The notes beneath the pieces are model-generated. The model ran no database searches. It was not told the DNA's origin and worked only from the letters and a program-made list of their open reading frames with translations. A stretch of DNA of 64,000 nt from the NCBI GenBank assembly GCA_963702105.1, contig OY969712.1:1302001-1366000 (forward strand), in the 5' to 3' direction. Source of the stretch: ZC4RG20 sp963702105 (GTDB lineage Bacteria > Pseudomonadota > Gammaproteobacteria > Steroidobacterales > Rariloculaceae). A program made the position numbers and the translations under genes. The first letter of the stretch is position 1. Each line of letters begins with the position of its first letter. Below, in pieces: positions 33,010-41,136 of the stretch.

Positions 33010-33039
33010 TCTTCTTTGGTACGGTCGGGAGGCTAGGCG

Positions 33040-33231
33040 TTGGCCTGGGCGGATCTTTTTGCGGGCTTGGCGTTTTATCTCATCATCGAGGGATTGTTCC
33101 CGTTCGTGAACCCGCGCATTTGGAGGCGCGGGCTCGGCGCGCTGGGTCGGCTCGAGGATAATCAGCTGCGTGCTTTCGGCCTCGGGGCCGTTATCACGGG
33201 GCTCGTGCTGCTGTTCCTGATTAGGGGTTAG
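33040..33231 (+). CDS. DUF2065 small membrane protein (YjeT-like)
   Basis: 63 aa with two membrane helices (LFAGLAFYLIIEGLFPFV and AFGLGAVITGLVLLFLI) and the RIWRRGLGALGRLEDNQLR loop typical of DUF2065. TTG 33040 follows GGAGG by 7 nt. The slot between hflC and purA is its usual one. Function unknown; a link to HflKC or FtsH is only suggested by position. Confidence 0.9.
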   Translation: MAWADLFAGLAFYLIIEGLFPFVNPRIWRRGLGALGRLEDNQLRAFGLGAVITGLVLLFLIRG

Positions 33232-33234
33232 AGA

Positions 33235-34533
33235 GTGGGGCGTAACGTCGTCGTGATCGGCACCCAATGGGGTGACGAGGGTAAGGGCGCGGTCGTCGAC
33301 GTCCTGGCCGAGCGGGCCCAGGCCGTCGCGAGGTTCCAGGGCGGTCACAACGCCGGGCATACGCTCGTCATCGACGGGCAGAAGACCGTGCTGCATCTGT
33401 TGCCGTCCGGCATCCTGCGCGACGGGATTCTGTGCCTTATCGGCAACGGCGTCGTCGTCTCGCTCGAGGCGCTGGTCAAGGAGATGGACGAGCTCGGCGA
33501 GCGCGGCGTCGCGATCGGCGAGCGCCTGCTGGTCTCGCCGGCCTGCCCCATGGTCCTGTCCTCGCATCTCGCCCTCGACAAGGCGCGCGAGCAGGCGAGC
33601 GGAGCCGCGGCCATCGGCACGACGGGGCGCGGCATCGGCCCCGCCTACGAGGACAAGGCGGCCCGCCGCGCGCTGCGCATCTCCGACCTGTTCCTGCCCG
33701 AAGCCCGGCTCGAGGAAAAGCTCGTTCGCTTGCTCGACTTCCACAACTTCATGCTCGAGCGCTATTTCGGCGCCGAACGCGTGGAGCCTCAGCGCGAGCT
33801 CGATGAGCTGCTCGGGCTCGCGGGGCGCATAAAGCCGCTCGTCGCCAACGTCACGGAGCGGCTCCGCCAGCTCCAGGCGGGCGGCGGCAGCGTGCTGTTC
33901 GAAGGCGCGCAGGGCGCGATGCTCGACATCGATCTCGGCACGTATCCGTTCGTGACGTCTTCCAACACGACGGTCGGCGGCGTGTTCACCGGTCTCGGGC
34001 TCGGGCCCGCCGGCGTGGACTACGTGCTCGGCATCGTGAAGGCCTACACGACCCGCGTCGGCGCGGGGCCCTTCCCGACGGAGCTGCTCGATGACACGGG
34101 CCGGCACCTCGGCAGGGTCGGCGCGGAATTCGGCGCGACGACCGGCCGGCCGCGGCGCTGCGGCTGGTTCGACGCCGTGGCGCTGCGCCGCGCCGCGTTC
34201 TCGAACGGGCTCACGGGCTTGTGCCTGACCAAGCTCGACGTGCTCGACGGTCTCCCGGAAATCAAGATCTGCGTCGGCTATCGGCTCGACGGCGTGGAGC
34301 TCACGACGCCGCCGCTGCTCGTCGAACGGCTCGGCGACTGCGAGCCGATCTACGAGTCCGTGCCGGGCTGGGCAGCGGCGACGAGCGGCGTCACCGAGTA
34401 CGATCGCCTGCCGCCCGAGGCGCGCCGGTACGTGGCCCGTATCGAGGAGGTTGTGGGCGTGCCCGTCGATGTCGTCTCGACGGGGCCGAGCCGGGATGCC
34501 GTCATCATCCGGCGCCACCCGTTCGCGGCCTAG
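33235..34533 (+). CDS. purA: Adenylosuccinate synthetase
   Basis: 432 aa from GTG 33235. The N-terminus VVVIGTQWGDEGKGAVVD carries the catalytic Asp and P-loop; FQGGHNAGHTLVI, GTTGRGIGPAYEDK and LFEGAQGAMLDIDLGTYP follow. It makes adenylosuccinate from IMP, Asp and GTP. The start is 3 nt after the DUF2065 stop, so translation is coupled. Confidence 0.98.
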   Translation: MGRNVVVIGTQWGDEGKGAVVDVLAERAQAVARFQGGHNAGHTLVIDGQKTVLHLLPSGILRDGILCLIGNGVVVSLEALVKEMDELGERGVAIGERLLVSPACPMVLSSHLALDKAREQASGAAAIGTTGRGIGPAYEDKAARRALRISDLFLPEARLEEKLVRLLDFHNFMLERYFGAERVEPQRELDELLGLAGRIKPLVANVTERLRQLQAGGGSVLFEGAQGAMLDIDLGTYPFVTSSNTTVGGVFTGLGLGPAGVDYVLGIVKAYTTRVGAGPFPTELLDDTGRHLGRVGAEFGATTGRPRRCGWFDAVALRRAAFSNGLTGLCLTKLDVLDGLPEIKICVGYRLDGVELTTPPLLVERLGDCEPIYESVPGWAAATSGVTEYDRLPPEARRYVARIEEVVGVPVDVVSTGPSRDAVIIRRHPFAA

Positions 34534-34686
34534 TGGCTGTTACGGGCCACTCGTGTGCCGCATCGCCTTTGCCGGCCCATGAGCGGGCCGCCGACGGCGC
34601 GCGGCGGGGAGGGCGCCGCCGAGCCCCGCGTGAGGGCCGTCCCGGTTTCGGGTCTTACCCCATTTCTGTTCGGGCGCGGATGCGTT

Positions 34687-34708
34687 TATAATAACGATTA
34701 TCATTTAC
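34687..34708 (+). promoter_or_regulatory. feo promoter with Fur box
   Basis: TATAAT (34687-34692) overlaps ATAACGATTATCATTTAC (34691-34708), which matches the 19-bp Fur consensus GATAATGATWATCATTATC at about 14 positions. It stands 24 nt before feoA. Overlap of the -10 with the Fur box predicts repression by Fe-loaded Fur. The -35 is poor. Confidence 0.75.
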
Positions 34709-34731
34709 ATCCGCTCTGACCGGAATCCGGC

Positions 34732-35064
34732 TTGAACGCAGCGACGACCCTGGCCGACCTCGACCCCGGCGATCTTGCGGAGATCGTCTCCGTAGACGCT
34801 GCGGACGAGGCCGTGCAGCGGCTCATGGTGCTCGGCCTCGTCGAGGGCGCGGAGCTGAAGTTCCTGCGCCGCTCGCTGGGCGGCGACCCGCTCGAGATCA
34901 AGCTCTATGGCGCCGCGATCTCGCTGCGGCGCGATCAGGCCCGGAGATTCCGCGTCAGAACGTCTGACCAAGGAAGGACGCTGACATGTCGAGCACGGCC
35001 GAGATCGTTGTCCCTCTCGAGAAACTCACGGTCAATCGCCGCGCGACGGGCACGATTGCCGTGA
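34732..35064 (+). CDS. feoA: Ferrous iron transport protein A, C-terminally extended
   Basis: 110 aa from TTG 34732. The SH3-like FeoA domain occupies residues 5-75 (LADLDPGDLAEIVSV, RLMVLGLVEGAELKFL, DPLEIKLYGAAISLRRDQA). FeoA proteins are usually 75-85 residues; here the frame continues for about 30 basic residues (RARPRSLSLSRNSRS) over the first 79 nt of feoB. The tail may be a real extension or the result of a lost stop codon. It assists the FeoB transporter at the membrane. Confidence 0.85.
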   Translation: MNAATTLADLDPGDLAEIVSVDAADEAVQRLMVLGLVEGAELKFLRRSLGGDPLEIKLYGAAISLRRDQARRFRVRTSDQGRTLTCRARPRSLSLSRNSRSIAARRARLP

Positions 35065-37187
35065 TCGGCAACCCGAACGCGGGCAAGAGCTCCGTCTTCA
35101 ACCGCCTGACCGGCATGCGGCAGCGCACGGCCAACTATCCGGGCGTCACGGTCGAGCGACGCGTAGGGCGCGCCCTGATCGGCGACGTGCCCCTCGATCT
35201 CATCGACCTGCCCGGCACCTATTCCCTGAGCCCGGGCTCGACGGACGAGCGCATCGCCGTGAGCGTGCTGTTCGGCCGCGTGACGGGCACGGCCCGCCCG
35301 GACGCGATTCTCGCCGTCATCGACGCGACCCGTCTCTATCAGGGGCTGTACCTTCTGCAGCAGCTCGTCGAGCTCGGCCTGCCCATGATCGTCGCGCTGA
35401 CGATGACGGACGCGGCGCAGAAGGAGGGGCTCAAGATCGACTTCGAGCGGCTCGAGGCCCGGCTCGGCGGCGTGCGCGTGTTTCCGATTGTCGCGACGAC
35501 GGGCCGCGGCTTCGCGACGCTGAAGGCGGCGCTCGCGACGCTGCTGACCGAGCCGCCGCCTGCGCCGTACGCGCATTGGCCGGACCTCACGCGCGCGGCC
35601 GAGTCGCTCGAGCCCGAGCTCGGGCCGGGCGGCCTCGGCCTGCAGCGCGTCGAGATCGAACGCCTGCTCGTGGACGGCGCCGGCGGCCGCGCACCCGAGA
35701 TCGGCCTCCCGCGCCTCGGCCCCGAGGCCGAGGCGCGGCTCGCCGAGACGCGCCGCCGCCTGTTCGGCGCGGAGCCGCCGCTCGCGGCGGAAGCCAGGCA
35801 CCGCTACGCGTGGATACGATCGACGCTCGTCGACGTGCAGTCGGGCGGTTCGCAGATCCTCACGCGCGGCGCCCGCGTCATCGACTGGCTCAACCGGCCC
35901 TGGCCCTCGACGCTGCTGTTCATCCTCACGATGGCCGTCGTCTTTCAGGCCGTGTTCGCGTGGGCGACGCCGTTCATGAATCTCATCGACGCGGGCATGA
36001 CCTCGCTCGGCCGAGTCGTTGCGGGCGTGCTGCCGCCCGGCGTGCTCTCGAGCTTTCTCGTCGACGGCGTCATCGCCGGTGTCGGCAGCGTCGTGATCTT
36101 CCTGCCGCAGATCCTGATCCTGTTTCTCTTCATCATCGTCATGGAGGATACGGGCTATCTCGCACGCGCGGCCTTTCTCGTGGACCGCGCCATGCGCAGC
36201 GTCGGTCTCTCGGGTCAGTCCGTGATCCCGCTGCTCTCGAGCTTCGCCTGTGCCGTGCCGTCGATCATGGCGACGCGCGTGATCCCGAACCGGCGCGACC
36301 GCATCGCGACGATCATGGCCGCGCCCTTCATGACCTGCTCGGCGCGGCTGCCCGTCTATGCGCTGCTCATCGCAGCCTTCGTGCCGAGCCGGCAGTACGG
36401 GATCGTGAACCTGCAGGGGCTCGTGCTGTTCGGGCTCTACGTCGTCGGCATCCTCGGCGGCATCGGCACCGCGCTGCTGCTGCGCCGCTCGGCGCTGCGC
36501 GGCGCGAACCCGACGTTCGTGCTCGCGTTGCCGGAGTTCCGGTTGCCGAACGTGCGGACCGTGGCCGTCAAGCTGCTCGACCGCGTGCGCGTGTTCATGC
36601 ACCGCGCGGGCACGGTGATCTTCATGGTCGCCGTCGTCGTCTGGGCGCTCGCGTATTTTCCGCGCTCGCCGCGGGTCGAAGCCGTGCGCACCGAGGCGCG
36701 CACGGCGGCGGAGGCGACGCTGTCCGGTCCGGCGCTCGAGGCGCGGCTGCGCACGATCGACAACGACGCCGCGGCGGCGCACCTCGAGAACAGCTGGCTC
36801 GGCCGCGCCGGGCACATCGTTCAGCCCGTGTTCGCGCCGCTCGGATGGGACTGGCGCGTCTCGGCCGGCGTCATCGCAGGCTTTCCGGCGCGGGAGGTCG
36901 TCGTGGCCGTGCTCGGCACCATCTACGCGGTCGGCAATGACGCGGACGACCGCACGCTGGCTCAGCGTCTGCATTCGGCCCGCCATCCGGACGGCTCGCC
37001 GGTTTTCACCTTGCCGATGGTCTTCGGCCTGCTGATCTTCTACGCTTGGTGCCTGCAATGTGCGGCCACACTGGCCGTGATCCGGCGCGAAACGAACAGT
37101 TGGCGCTGGCCCGTGTTCGCCTGGAGCTACATGACGGCGCTGGGTTACCTTGCGGCGCTGCTGATCTATCAGCTCGGCAGCGCGTAG
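34986..37187 (+). CDS. feoB: Ferrous iron transporter B
   Basis: 733 aa. N-terminal G domain (IAVIGNPNAGKSSVFNRLTG, NYPGVTVERRVG, DLPGTYSLSPGS) plus helical spacer, then two Gate-type membrane modules with LVDGVIAGVGSVVIFLPQI, EDTGYLARAAFLVDR, SFACAVPSIMATR and AGFPAREVVVAVLG. It imports Fe(II) across the inner membrane. ATG 34986 has AGGAAGG upstream and lies inside the extended feoA frame. No feoC is seen. The upstream Fur box should make it iron-repressed. Confidence 0.96.
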   Translation: MSSTAEIVVPLEKLTVNRRATGTIAVIGNPNAGKSSVFNRLTGMRQRTANYPGVTVERRVGRALIGDVPLDLIDLPGTYSLSPGSTDERIAVSVLFGRVTGTARPDAILAVIDATRLYQGLYLLQQLVELGLPMIVALTMTDAAQKEGLKIDFERLEARLGGVRVFPIVATTGRGFATLKAALATLLTEPPPAPYAHWPDLTRAAESLEPELGPGGLGLQRVEIERLLVDGAGGRAPEIGLPRLGPEAEARLAETRRRLFGAEPPLAAEARHRYAWIRSTLVDVQSGGSQILTRGARVIDWLNRPWPSTLLFILTMAVVFQAVFAWATPFMNLIDAGMTSLGRVVAGVLPPGVLSSFLVDGVIAGVGSVVIFLPQILILFLFIIVMEDTGYLARAAFLVDRAMRSVGLSGQSVIPLLSSFACAVPSIMATRVIPNRRDRIATIMAAPFMTCSARLPVYALLIAAFVPSRQYGIVNLQGLVLFGLYVVGILGGIGTALLLRRSALRGANPTFVLALPEFRLPNVRTVAVKLLDRVRVFMHRAGTVIFMVAVVVWALAYFPRSPRVEAVRTEARTAAEATLSGPALEARLRTIDNDAAAAHLENSWLGRAGHIVQPVFAPLGWDWRVSAGVIAGFPAREVVVAVLGTIYAVGNDADDRTLAQRLHSARHPDGSPVFTLPMVFGLLIFYAWCLQCAATLAVIRRETNSWRWPVFAWSYMTALGYLAALLIYQLGSA

Positions 37188-37240
37188 GCCGGCGAAGGAA
37201 GGACGAAGAGGGCCGAAGAAGGCCGAGGACGGTTGCCGCA

Positions 37241-37831
37241 ATGAGCAAAGTCGAGGAGTGGGTCGAGCTCGGCCGCGAGCGCGTCGCCGATTACCGCATC
37301 TTTGAGGTCGAGCGCTCGCGCGCGCGTTCGCCGCACGACGGCAGCGAGCACGACTTCTACCGGATCCTGTCCGTCGAATGGGCCCAGGTCGTGCCCGTCA
37401 CGTCCGATGAGCGCCTCGTCATGATCCGCCAATACCGGCACGGCGCCGAGTGCGTGACGCTCGAGATACCGGGCGGACTCGTGGACCCCGGCGAGACGCC
37501 GGCCCAGGCGGCGCTTCGCGAATGCCGCGAAGAGACGGGTTACCGTGCGCCGGGCGTGCGGCCGCTCGGCGTCCTGAAGCCGAACCCCGCGCTGTTTTCG
37601 AACCGCCTGCACGGCTTCGTGGCGGAGGGCGTCGAGCGGGTCGGCGAGATCCAGAACACCGGCAACGAGCACACCGCGGTCGAGCTCGTGCCCGTCGCAG
37701 ACCTCGAGCGGCTGCTCGTCGACGGGACCATCGACCACGCGCTCGTGGCGGCGACGTTGTGGCGGTTCCTCAATTGGCGGACGCGGGCGCCGTCGCGGTC
37801 GCCGGCACCGTCGAGATCGCCGTCGCCCTGA
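37241..37831 (+). CDS. NUDIX hydrolase, ADP-ribose pyrophosphatase-like
   Basis: 196 aa. The Nudix box is complete: GLVDPGETPAQAALRECREE followed by TGY. The preceding MIRQYRHGAECVTLEIPGG is typical of ADP-ribose/ADP-sugar pyrophosphatases. Substrate is inferred. ATG 37241 lies 53 nt after feoB in a purine-rich GGCCGAAGAAGG repeat leader. The last 14 residues are a Ser-Pro-Arg repeat (SRSPAPSRSPSP) and probably disordered. Confidence 0.9.
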   Translation: MSKVEEWVELGRERVADYRIFEVERSRARSPHDGSEHDFYRILSVEWAQVVPVTSDERLVMIRQYRHGAECVTLEIPGGLVDPGETPAQAALRECREETGYRAPGVRPLGVLKPNPALFSNRLHGFVAEGVERVGEIQNTGNEHTAVELVPVADLERLLVDGTIDHALVAATLWRFLNWRTRAPSRSPAPSRSPSP

Positions 37832-38037
37832 TACGTGTGCAGCGAGCGGCGGCTTGTGCGTAAGGGCGGTGTCGGGACCGCGGCCGCCGGACACGTATGC
37901 GGGTAGTCGTGAGCTGCGAAGAACGCAAGCGCCAACGTCCTCGCGCGCGCCGGTGTCCGACCTCGCATTCAGCCTGATACGTCATGGTCTGGGATCCGTG
38001 CCCCAGGATCTCCTCCCACCACTACCGCCCAAGGCGT

Positions 38038-38517
38038 TCATGAAGCATGCGGTCTAAGGTCGCGCGAGTAAGACGCCAGCAGCCCCTGCCACCACTCTGC
38101 ATGCCGGAGCTGAAACGCCGCGAGCGGAAAGCCGTGCCGAGCGGCGTGCTCCCGCGGGATGGCGTCCCACCCGAAGTGCTCCACGGTCACGCGCGTCTCG
38201 CCGTCCACGGGCTCGAAGCGCACGTGGACTTCCGTTTCCTGGTCCGCCGCGAAGCTCGCCTGCCGCCATGCGAACACGAGCCGGCGCGGCGGCTCCCAGA
38301 CGCGGATTCGGCCGATCTCGAACACGCTGCCGTCGGCGTAAGTTTCCACGAGGCGGCCGGCCGGACCGGGCTCGAAAGCGAGCCGGCCGCGTTTGCCGAC
38401 CGTGAATTGGAACAGGGCATTAGGCCGCCACCACTCCGCGATGCAGCTCGTGAAGGCTTCGAACGCTTCGTCGGCCGAGGCCGATACGCGTACGGCGACG
38501 AGAACCCGCGAGGTCAC
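38038..38517 (-). CDS. SRPBCC (AHSA1-type) domain protein
   Basis: 159 aa from GTG 38515-38517, whose GTGA overlaps the stop of the ArsR gene. It has the START/AHSA1 helix-grip pattern: VSASADEAFEAFTSCIAEWW, VFEIGRIRVWEPPRRLVFAWR and VTVEHFGWDAIP. Such proteins bind small hydrophobic molecules. Co-occurrence with an ArsR regulator and a VOC protein in one operon is common and suggests response to, or removal of, a small toxic compound. The 206 bases downstream (37832-38037) hold no convincing gene. Confidence 0.85.
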   Translation of the reverse strand: MTSRVLVAVRVSASADEAFEAFTSCIAEWWRPNALFQFTVGKRGRLAFEPGPAGRLVETYADGSVFEIGRIRVWEPPRRLVFAWRQASFAADQETEVHVRFEPVDGETRVTVEHFGWDAIPREHAARHGFPLAAFQLRHAEWWQGLLASYSRDLRPHAS

Positions 38518-38849
38518 GACCGCCTCTCGAGGTGCGTCTTGAATGCGACGAGCTGCTCGGCCCACAGCTGCTCCGTCTGCTCGAGCCATGCTCGAAGCTC
38601 GGCCATGGGCTGCGCGTTCAGAGAGTAGATGCGCACGCGCGCATCGAATTCCGGATGGGTCTCCTCGACGAGGCCGCACTCGCGCAGCACGCGCAGATGC
38701 CGGCTCATCGCGGGGGCCGAGAGGCCGAGGCGCTTCGCGAGCTCCCCGGCAGGCCGGGGACGCTCGCGCAGCAGGTCGATGGCTCGACGGCGGGAGGGAT
38801 CCGCGAGCGCCGCGAGCATGCGGTCGAGCTCGTGCGCCGCGGCGCTCAT
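38514..38849 (-). CDS. ArsR-family transcriptional regulator
   Basis: 111 aa. Winged helix with ALADPSRRRAIDLLRERPRP, LAKRLGLSAPAMSRHLRVLR and GLVEETHPEFDARVRIYSL. It lacks the CxC metal site of ArsR proper, so it belongs to the metal-independent subgroup that often controls SRPBCC genes. It probably regulates its own operon, whose promoter is at 39357-39385. It overlaps the SRPBCC gene by 4 nt. Confidence 0.92.
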   Translation of the reverse strand: MSAAAHELDRMLAALADPSRRRAIDLLRERPRPAGELAKRLGLSAPAMSRHLRVLRECGLVEETHPEFDARVRIYSLNAQPMAELRAWLEQTEQLWAEQLVAFKTHLERRS

Positions 38850-38861
38850 TCGGAGGTCTTC

Positions 38862-39323
38862 CTACTTCCAATCGGGCGCGTATATCTTCGCGCCGATCGC
38901 CTGCTCGGCCTGCTCGCGGGTGACCTGGCGCACCGTCTGCGAGAACGTCCACATGTGGCCCTCCAGGTCGAGGGCCCGGTAGGTGCGGGCACCGTAGAAC
39001 TGATCGGTGGGCTCCTGCACGACGCGGGCACCGGCGGAGCGCGCGCGCTCGCAGTGCGCATCGATGTCGTTCGCCAGGTCCACGTGCAGCGTTTGCGTAT
39101 TGGCGCCGTCGACGGCGGCGGGACTGCGCACGCGCGCATCCCATTCGCCGCCGATCATGACGCGGCCGTGGCCGCCGAAGCTCATCTCGGAGTGCATCAT
39201 CCGCGGATCGTCGCCGGATTCGATGAGCATGCTGACTTCGAAACCGAAAGCCTTCTCGAGCCAGTCGAGGGCGGCTTTCGGATTCCTGTAGAACAGGGCG
39301 GCGGTGAAGACCTGGGTTTCCAT
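38862..39323 (-). CDS. VOC family protein (glyoxalase-like)
   Basis: 153 aa from ATG 39321-39323 (METQVFTAALFYR), chosen because GGAG stands 7 nt upstream; an ATG 12 nt earlier is possible. A single-chain glyoxalase fold with FYRNPKAALDWLEKAFGF and DLEGHMWTFSQ, similar to PhnB/YdeI-type VOC proteins. First gene of an operon with ArsR and SRPBCC genes. Substrate unknown. Confidence 0.88.
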   Translation of the reverse strand: METQVFTAALFYRNPKAALDWLEKAFGFEVSMLIESGDDPRMMHSEMSFGGHGRVMIGGEWDARVRSPAAVDGANTQTLHVDLANDIDAHCERARSAGARVVQEPTDQFYGARTYRALDLEGHMWTFSQTVRQVTREQAEQAIGAKIYAPDWK

Positions 39324-39356
39324 GGCCGGCTCCATTGTTTTTAAATGACGGCAATA

Positions 39357-39385
39357 GTTTTAAATTCAGTTAAGTATATCGTCAA
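39357..39385 (-). promoter_or_regulatory. Promoter of the VOC-ArsR-SRPBCC operon
   Basis: On the minus strand TTGACG (39380-39385) and TAAAAC (39357-39362) with a 17-bp spacer, 33 nt before the VOC start. The region is AT-rich and includes TTTAAA palindromes that an ArsR repressor could use. Confidence 0.6.
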
Positions 39386-39424
39386 GCGGGCCCGCCAGGG
39401 GCCGCAGGTCACAGCCTCAAGAGT

Positions 39425-39441
39425 ATTGTTGAAACAACAAT
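39425..39441. repeat. ATTGTTG-AAA-CAACAAT palindrome
   Basis: A perfect 7-bp inverted repeat with a 3-base centre in the low-GC spacer between the TPR gene end and the VOC operon promoter. CCTCAAG occurs on both sides (39415 and about 39458). It is about 40 bp upstream of the operon -35. A candidate regulator site; no gene covers it. Confidence 0.55.
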
Positions 39442-39504
39442 GTGTTGCAGTGACAACCTCAAGCGAAATAAAGATTCGGTGTGGCTCTAACGGCCGTCGG
39501 CAGG

Positions 39505-40239
39505 CTATGCCTTCTCGCGCTTCGCCAGTTCGATCCACTCCCGCTGGTTTCGCCGAAAGTGGCGCGGCGCGAGCCGCGCATCTGCGAGCAGCCGCGAAAA
39601 GATCTCGTCCGCGCGCGCGGCGTCGCCGGTCTTCTTGAGCAACAGCGCGTAGCGCGCCCGCGCTTCTGCGCCGGGGTAATAGCTCGCGACGCGTTCATAC
39701 TCCTCGAGCGCGCGCCGCGCGTCGCCGCTCTGCTCGAGCGCGCGCGCGTAGATCAGGTGACCGTCGGGCGAGCGGAAGCTCGGGTTTTTCTCGCGCAGGT
39801 AGTCGAGCGTCTCGATGGTCTGCGCGTACTCCCCGGCGCCGAACTGGGCGTTGGCGAGCGCGAGCAGTAACTTGGGATCGTCCTCGAACAGACCTCGGCG
39901 CGCGTCGTTGCAGACGCGAATCGCTTCGGCATAGCGGCCGGCTTGAGCGAGCTCGTCGGCGAGCCGGCTCGCGGTCTCGACGGTCGGGTTGGTCTCGTAC
40001 TCGAGCGTCTCGCGGCGCAGGCTGCGGCCGGGATCGACGGCATTGCGGAAGCGGCGCAGCGTGCGGCGCGCCGTGAGGCTCTGATTCAGCGAGGGCAGCA
40101 GCTCGACGGCCGCGTAGATCAGCGTGCCGAGCAGCGGCAGAAACACGATGAGTATGATCCAGCGCCAGTCCCTTCCCGTGCGCAGCACGTGCACGCTCGC
40201 GATGATCGAGATGATGAGCGGGAGGGAGATCAGCGGCAT
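39505..40239 (-). CDS. Membrane-anchored TPR protein with cardiolipin-synthase-type N-terminal helices
   Basis: 244 aa. Two N-terminal membrane helices (LISLPLIISIIASVHVL, WRWIILIVFLPLLGTLIYAA) resemble the PLDc_N module. Residues 85-240 form tetratricopeptide repeats (ASRLADELAQAGRYAEAIRV, LLALANAQFGAGEYAQTIET, YARALEQSGDARRALEEY). It is probably a scaffold at the inner membrane with the TPRs in the cytosol. Partner unknown. ATG 40237-40239. The secreted unknown gene is 30 nt upstream in the same direction. Confidence 0.85.
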   Translation of the reverse strand: MPLISLPLIISIIASVHVLRTGRDWRWIILIVFLPLLGTLIYAAVELLPSLNQSLTARRTLRRFRNAVDPGRSLRRETLEYETNPTVETASRLADELAQAGRYAEAIRVCNDARRGLFEDDPKLLLALANAQFGAGEYAQTIETLDYLREKNPSFRSPDGHLIYARALEQSGDARRALEEYERVASYYPGAEARARYALLLKKTGDAARADEIFSRLLADARLAPRHFRRNQREWIELAKREKA

Positions 40240-40269
40240 CGGCGTTTCGTCTCGGCGCGTCCGTTCCGC

Positions 40270-40893
40270 TCAGCGCATCCTTGCCGCCGTGACCTCGAGC
40301 ATGCGCTCGACGAGCGCCTTCGTTTCCGGCGTCGCGGGCTCCGGGGCGCCGTAGATGCCGCGGACCGCGTCGAGCGTCAGGTAGTCCGGACTGTGCACCT
40401 CGGCGATCGTCGCATAGCGCAGCGTCGCGGCGCCTTTCGAGGCGTAGAGCGCGTAGACGTGAACGGCCAGGCGGCGGCCCGAGTCGTCGTGCATGAGTTT
40501 TGCGACCTTGGGGCTGGGCGCGAGCGTGCCGAAATAGAGGTTCTTTTTGGTCACGGTCCAGCCGTGCTTCTTGAACACGGCGCCGATGGACCCGCCGGCG
40601 AGGATTTCGCGGTGCTCCGCTGCGTAGCGCGGGTCCACGTTCTCGGGATAGCGCACGACGGCGAACGTGCGGCAGACCTTGACCCCGTGCTCGAGGCTGT
40701 AGAGGTCCGAGACGCGAACAGAGGCGTCGCTCGCGAGCACGTCGATGCCGTAGCTCCCGAACTTCTGCTCGATGCGTTCACTGTTCAGCAGCTTCGGCGC
40801 GCCGGCCGCTGCCTGCACGGCCGTGAGAAGGAGCACGAACGCGGCCATCGCAGCCGCGGAGGCCGCGAAGGGCCGGGGACGCTGCGCCCGCAT
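40270..40893 (-). CDS. Secreted hypothetical protein
   Basis: 207 aa from ATG 40891-40893, which gives a normal signal peptide (AASAAAMAAFVLLLTAVQAAAG). Upstream ATGs at 40959 and 40980 would place about 20-30 residues before it. The mature part reads LNSERIEQKFGSYGIDVLAS ... VCRTFAVVRYPENVDPRY ... IGAVFKKHGWTVTKKNL, a pattern I have seen in unnamed proteobacterial secreted proteins. No catalytic motif. Divergent from pntA. Confidence 0.75.
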   Translation of the reverse strand: MRAQRPRPFAASAAAMAAFVLLLTAVQAAAGAPKLLNSERIEQKFGSYGIDVLASDASVRVSDLYSLEHGVKVCRTFAVVRYPENVDPRYAAEHREILAGGSIGAVFKKHGWTVTKKNLYFGTLAPSPKVAKLMHDDSGRRLAVHVYALYASKGAATLRYATIAEVHSPDYLTLDAVRGIYGAPEPATPETKALVERMLEVTAARMR

Positions 40894-41136
40894 CCCGGCC
40901 CGGCCGCGGGCGGCGCCGGTCGGCGCCCGGAATGCGCTTGAAATCGTCGAAATATCCATGGCCGGCAAGTTTCCCTCCATTGGTTCCCGTCGATGCCGAA
41001 GGATCGATGGCGAAGTGTAGCAGGCGCCGGGCCACCGACCGCCGGACCCGGCGCGGCATTCGGCTTTCGCGCCGGCTTTGCGGTAATCTGCGTCCCCGCG
41101 TCGGAGCGTCCGGTGCGGAACGAGACGGAGAGCTGC

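Noticed and set aside
31966..34518. 850-codon leftward frame opposite hflK, hflC and purA
   Set aside because: Antisense to well-conserved genes; length is a product of high GC.
34935..37241. 768-codon leftward frame opposite feoB
   Set aside because: His/Arg/Asp-rich shadow of feoB with no recognisable fold.
37832..38037. Short frames between the NUDIX gene and the SRPBCC gene
   Set aside because: No ribosome binding site, no protein-like composition; I treat the 206 bases as intergenic.
39341..39538. Frames on both strands in the low-GC island
   Set aside because: No start signal and no recognisable sequence; the region holds a promoter and palindrome instead.
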